A stretch of 64,000 bases of DNA, from NCBI RefSeq assembly GCF_000010525.1, contig NC_009937.1:5050001-5114000 (forward strand), given 5' to 3'. Shown one piece after another: positions 60,433-64,000 of this stretch; the first letter of the stretch is position 1, and each line of letters starts with the position of its first letter. Below the pieces are notes generated by a model that saw only the letters and a list, made by a program, of their open reading frames with translations, searched no databases and was not told where the DNA came from. The DNA comes from Azorhizobium caulinodans ORS 571 (GTDB lineage: Bacteria > Pseudomonadota > Alphaproteobacteria > Rhizobiales > Xanthobacteraceae). The position numbers and the translations under genes are program-made.

Positions 60433-62700
60433 ATGCGTGGCGCGCTCGGCGGTCCCCGCGTGCTCCTGAGGCGTCTCCGCGAAGTCATGGCGGAACCGAT
60501 CAGCGCGCAGGACCGCCTGGACAAGATCGTTGTGCTGATCGCCGCCAACATGGTGGCGGAAGTCTGCTCGGTCTACGTGCTGCGCGTGGACGCCACCCTT
60601 GAGCTCTATGCCACCGAGGGCCTGAACCGCGACGCGGTGCATCTCACCGTCATGCGCACGGACGAGGGCCTCGTCGGTCACGTCGCCCGCGAGGCCGAAA
60701 GCCTCGCCCTCTCCGACGCCCAGAATCACCCGGAATTCTCTTACCGGCCGGAAACGGGCGAGGAGATCTACAACTCCTTCCTCGGCGTGCCGATCCTGCG
60801 CGGCGGCAACACCCTCGGCGTGCTGGTGGTGCAGAACCGTGCCCGCCGCACCTATACCGACGAAGAGATCGAGGCGCTCCAGACCACCGCCATGGTGATG
60901 GCGGAGATGATTGCCTCCGGCGAACTCACCGCGCTCGCCAAGCCCGGCGCCGAGCCGGCCGCCCAGCGCCCGCTGCATCTGAAGGGCACGGCGCTGGCCG
61001 ATGGCCTCGGCCTCGGCCATGTGGTGCTGCACGAGCCGCGCGTGGTGGTGACGAACGTCATCGCCGACGACGTGCACAAGGAGACGGCCCGTCTCGACGG
61101 CGCCATCGGCAAGCTGCGCGCCTCCATCGACCTGCTGCTGGAGGACGACGGCCTCTCCAAGGCCGGCGAGCATCGCGAGATCCTCGAAGCCTACCGCATG
61201 TTCGCCCATGACCGGGGCTGGATGCACAAGATGCGCGAGGCGGTGCAGACCGGCCTCACCGCCGAGGGCGCTGTGGAGCGCGTGCAGTCGGACACCCGCG
61301 CCCGGATCATGCGCGCCTCCGACCCCTATCTGCGCGAGCGCCTGCACGATCTCGATGATCTCGCCAACCGGCTGCTGCGCGAGCTGACCGGCCGCGGACG
61401 CCCCTCCGAGCGGGCGGACCTGCCGGAGAACGCCATTCTCATCGCCCGCAACATGAGCCCGGCGGCGCTGCTGGAATATGACCGCAGCCGCATCCGGGGC
61501 CTCGTGCTGGAAGAGGGCGGCACCACCAGCCACGTCACCATCGTCGCCCGCGCCCTCGGCATCGCCGCCGTGGGGCAGGTGGAGAACGCCACCAGCCTTG
61601 CGGAGACGGGCGATCCCGTCATCGTCGACGGACAGGCGGGTGAGGTGCACCTGCGCCCGCCGGGCGACGTGGAAGAAGCCTATGCGGAAAAGGTCCGCTT
61701 CCGCGCCAAGCGCCAGGCGCGCTACGCGGCGCTGCGTGACCTGCCCAATGTGACCAAGGACGGCGCGGCGGTGGATCTGCTGCTGAACGCCGGCCTGCTG
61801 GTGGACCTGCCCCACATCACCGAGACGGGAGCGGCGGGCATCGGCCTCTTCCGCACCGAACTCCAGTTCATGGTGGCCTCTACCTTCCCGCGCATCTCCG
61901 AGCAGCTGCGGCTCTATCGCGCCGTGCTCGATGCGGCCGGCGACCGGCCGGTGACCTTCCGCACGCTCGACATTGGCGGCGACAAGGTGCTGCCTTACAT
62001 GCGCACCGTGGAAGAGGAGAACCCGGCGCTCGGCTGGCGGGCCATCCGCCTCGGCCTCGACCGGCCCGGCCTGCTGCGCAGCCAGATCCGCGCGCTGCTG
62101 CGGGCGGCAGCGGGCCGCGAGCTGCGCGTCATGTTCCCCATGGTGGCGGACGTGGCGGAGTTCGATCAGGCCCGTACCATTCTGGAGCGCGAGCTTACCC
62201 ATCTGCGCAAGCACGGCCATAGCCTTCCCGAGAAGGTCTATGCCGGCGCCATGGTGGAGGTGCCCTCGCTGCTGTTCCAGCTCGACGAGATCCTCTCCCG
62301 CGCCGACTTCCTGTCGGTGGGCTCGAACGACCTCGTGCAGTTCCTGTTCGCCGCCGACCGCTCCAACGTCCGGGTGGCGGACCGCTTCGATCCGCTCTCC
62401 CCCGCAGCGCTGCGGGCCTTCCGCATGGTGGCGCAGGCCGGCGCCCGGCACGGCAAGCCGGTGACGCTGTGCGGCGAACTCGCCTCCCGCCCGCTGGAAG
62501 CCATTGCGCTCGCCGCCGTGGGCTTCCGCGCGCTGTCGCTCTCGCCGGCGGCCGTTGGCCCGGTGAAGTCGGTGCTGCTGGACCTTGATCTCGGCGCCGC
62601 CCGCGCCCTCATCGAGCCGCTGCTGGCGGACACCACCGGCACCGCCGACATTCGCGCGCGGCTGAAGGACTTCGCCGAAACCAGCGGCCTGTCCTTCTAG
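60433..62700 (+). CDS. ptsP: PTS phosphotransferase, nitrogen-type enzyme I (EI-Ntr)
   Basis: The 755-residue protein has an N-terminal GAF domain (residues about 25-160; the NifA-like sensory part) followed by the EI domains: HPr-interacting helical region, the phosphohistidine motif [20 protein letters not shown], and the PEP-binding barrel ([63 protein letters not shown]). It starts the PtsP-PtsO-PtsN phosphorelay that links nitrogen status to potassium and carbon control. GAGG precedes ATG 60433; the longer frame to 60280 is not family-like. Confidence 0.95.
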   Translation: MRGALGGPRVLLRRLREVMAEPISAQDRLDKIVVLIAANMVAEVCSVYVLRVDATLELYATEGLNRDAVHLTVMRTDEGLVGHVAREAESLALSDAQNHPEFSYRPETGEEIYNSFLGVPILRGGNTLGVLVVQNRARRTYTDEEIEALQTTAMVMAEMIASGELTALAKPGAEPAAQRPLHLKGTALADGLGLGHVVLHEPRVVVTNVIADDVHKETARLDGAIGKLRASIDLLLEDDGLSKAGEHREILEAYRMFAHDRGWMHKMREAVQTGLTAEGAVERVQSDTRARIMRASDPYLRERLHDLDDLANRLLRELTGRGRPSERADLPENAILIARNMSPAALLEYDRSRIRGLVLEEGGTTSHVTIVARALGIAAVGQVENATSLAETGDPVIVDGQAGEVHLRPPGDVEEAYAEKVRFRAKRQARYAALRDLPNVTKDGAAVDLLLNAGLLVDLPHITETGAAGIGLFRTELQFMVASTFPRISEQLRLYRAVLDAAGDRPVTFRTLDIGGDKVLPYMRTVEEENPALGWRAIRLGLDRPGLLRSQIRALLRAAAGRELRVMFPMVADVAEFDQARTILERELTHLRKHGHSLPEKVYAGAMVEVPSLLFQLDEILSRADFLSVGSNDLVQFLFAADRSNVRVADRFDPLSPAALRAFRMVAQAGARHGKPVTLCGELASRPLEAIALAAVGFRALSLSPAAVGPVKSVLLDLDLGAARALIEPLLADTTGTADIRARLKDFAETSGLSF

Positions 62701-62764
62701 CCGCCATGACACGCCTTGCCCCCCCTGGCGGCCGTGCCGCCGCTTCGGGCCCCGGAGGCCCGGC

Positions 62765-63838
62765 ATGAGCATCGAGTTGCCCACCGCCAAGCTGGACCAG
62801 CTGGTGGCCCGCCACGCGGAAGTGGAAGCCCTGCTCGCGGCCGGTGCCGAGGGCGAGGAATATGTGCGGCTGGGGCGCGAATTCTCCGACCTCTCGCCGG
62901 TGGTGGAGCAGGTGCGCGCCCTGCGCGCCGCCGAGCGCGATCTGGCCGACGCCCGCGAGCTGCTGGCCGATCCCGAGATGCGCGACCTCGCCCAGAGCGA
63001 AGTGACGCGGCTCGAGGCGGAGCTGGAGACGCTCGCCAAGGAGGTGCGCCTCGCCCTCCTGCCCAAGGACGCCATGGACGAGCGCGGCGTCATCCTTGAA
63101 GTGCGCGCCGGCACCGGCGGCGACGAGGCGGCGCTGTTCGCCGGCGACCTGTTCCGCATGTATGCGCGCTATGCCGCCGAGAAGGGCTGGAGCGTCGAGC
63201 TCCTCTCCGAGAGCGAGGGCACGGTGGGCGGCTACAAGGAAGTGGTGGCCGCCGTGCACGGGCGCGGCGCCTATGCCCGCCTGAAGTTCGAATCCGGCGT
63301 CCACCGGGTGCAGCGGGTGCCCGACACGGAGACCTCCGGCCGCATCCACACCTCTGCCGCCACCGTGGCCGTGCTGCCCGAGGCGGAGGACGTGGACGTG
63401 GACATCAACGAGAGCGACCTGCGCATCGACGTCTATCGCGCTCAGGGCGCCGGCGGCCAGCACGTGAACAAGACCGAGAGCGCGGTGCGCATCACTCACA
63501 TTCCCACCGGCATGGTGGTGGCGGTGCAGGACGAGCGCTCCCAGCACCGGAACAAGGCCCGTGCCATGGCGCTGCTGCGCTCGCGCATGCTGGACGAGGA
63601 GCGCCAGAAGGCGGATGCCAACCGCGCCGCCGACCGCAAGGGCCAGGTGGGCTCCGGCGACCGCTCCGAACGCATCCGCACCTACAATTTCCCCCAGGGG
63701 CGCGTGACCGACCACCGCATCAACCTCACGCTCTACAAGCTGGACGAGGTGATGACGGGACAGGCGCTCGACGAGATCATCGATCCGCTGCTCACGGAAC
63801 ATCAGGCGAGCCTGATGGCCGCCGCCGACGAGGCCTGA
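62765..63838 (+). CDS. prfA: Peptide chain release factor 1
   Basis: RF1 reads UAA and UAG and triggers peptide release. The 357-residue protein has the stop-codon recognition segment [20 protein letters not shown] (PxT motif as PDT) and the catalytic GGQ in [20 protein letters not shown]. Length is normal. It is followed by prmC, which methylates the GGQ glutamine, with 3 bp between them. Confidence 0.97.
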   Translation: MSIELPTAKLDQLVARHAEVEALLAAGAEGEEYVRLGREFSDLSPVVEQVRALRAAERDLADARELLADPEMRDLAQSEVTRLEAELETLAKEVRLALLPKDAMDERGVILEVRAGTGGDEAALFAGDLFRMYARYAAEKGWSVELLSESEGTVGGYKEVVAAVHGRGAYARLKFESGVHRVQRVPDTETSGRIHTSAATVAVLPEAEDVDVDINESDLRIDVYRAQGAGGQHVNKTESAVRITHIPTGMVVAVQDERSQHRNKARAMALLRSRMLDEERQKADANRAADRKGQVGSGDRSERIRTYNFPQGRVTDHRINLTLYKLDEVMTGQALDEIIDPLLTEHQASLMAAADEA

Positions 63839-63841
63839 GGC

Positions 63842-64000
63842 ATGACCGCGCCGCCCCTCACCCTCGGCGGCCTGCGGCGTCAGCTCGCCACGCGCTTCAG
63901 CGCAGCCGGCATCGACAGCCCGGACCTCGACGCTTCCCTCCTGATCGCTCATGCGCTCGGCCTCGAGCCGGGCGACGTGCGCCTGCGGGGCGCCGATCCG
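63842..64000 (+). CDS. prmC: Release factor glutamine methyltransferase, 3'-truncated by window end
   Basis: Only the first 53 residues are present: MTAPPLTLGGLRRQLATRFS, then AGIDSPDLDASLLIAHALGL, which is the helical N-terminal domain of PrmC/HemK. PrmC methylates the GGQ glutamine of release factors. The start lies 3 bp after the prfA stop codon, the usual operon arrangement. The catalytic NPPY motif lies beyond the window. Confidence 0.9.
   Translation, partial: MTAPPLTLGGLRRQLATRFSAAGIDSPDLDASLLIAHALGLEPGDVRLRGADP

Overview
The window is a GC-rich chromosomal segment, about two-thirds G+C by eye, from an alphaproteobacterium. Several things point to the Hyphomicrobiales: a circularly permuted two-piece tmRNA gene, an IF-3 reading frame opening Met-Arg-Arg-Pro from an ATT codon, BA14K, DUF2794 and DUF3108 proteins, the order acnA / ccmABCDG / yciB, and the order lysC-ptsP-prfA-prmC. 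The Xanthobacteraceae (Azorhizobium or Xanthobacter-like) is my guess for the family, from general impression only. Nearly everything is core housekeeping. I see no prophage, plasmid, CRISPR array, transposase or biosynthetic island.

Layout. 1-7.4 kb: the end of a DHA2-type MFS pump, a membrane diguanylate cyclase, a small secreted protein, a chemoreceptor, and a puuA-puuB-like pair for gamma-glutamylated amine catabolism. 7.8-15.4 kb: a DUF3108 protein and the translation block infC / rpmI-rplT / pheS-pheT, interrupted by two BA14K genes on the other strand. 15.6-19.5 kb: a Tat-motif flavin amine oxidase, a short-chain prenyl diphosphate synthase, mtgA and yciB. 19.5-26 kb: the cytochrome c maturation genes ccmABCDG (minus strand) divergent from acnA. 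An opposite-strand gene of unknown function and a palindromic repeat are wedged into the ccm run. 26-36 kb: DUF1223, a candidate small RNA, DUF2794, polA, three regulators (TetR, MocR and LacI types) with visible operator candidates, and a SpoU RNA methyltransferase. 36-40.5 kb: an elongator tRNA-Met, yraN and rsmI divergent from an LpoA-like lipoprotein (the same neighbourhood as in E. coli), and a secreted protein. 40.6-48.3 kb: a UvrD helicase, a 7-TM protein with a ruined GGDEF domain, prmA, a thioesterase and a GlcD/Dld-type oxidase. 48.8-55.6 kb: a very large AsmA protein, folA, a second amine oxidase, sspB and the tmRNA gene. 55.6-64 kb: xerD, a small membrane protein, aroK-aroB, lysC, ptsP, prfA and the start of prmC.

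How parts work together. ssrA and sspB sit side by side: the tmRNA adds the tag ANDNYAPVAVAA to stalled nascent chains, and SspB is the adaptor that hands such tagged proteins to ClpXP. CcmA-B-C-D-G export haem and ready apocytochrome c thiols. prfA and prmC, and rplT and prmA, are substrate-modifier pairs of translation. aroK and aroB are shikimate-pathway neighbours.

The least-explained DNA is intergenic: three copies of a 122-150 bp paired-hairpin repeat (15430, 22269, 48512), the candidate sRNA at 27018-27150, a cluster of eight TGCA tetramers at 45950-46070, three copies of CTCGGWGCAAT around the MocR gene, a perfect 19-bp palindrome before the TetR gene, and a 38-codon reading frame in the lysC leader.
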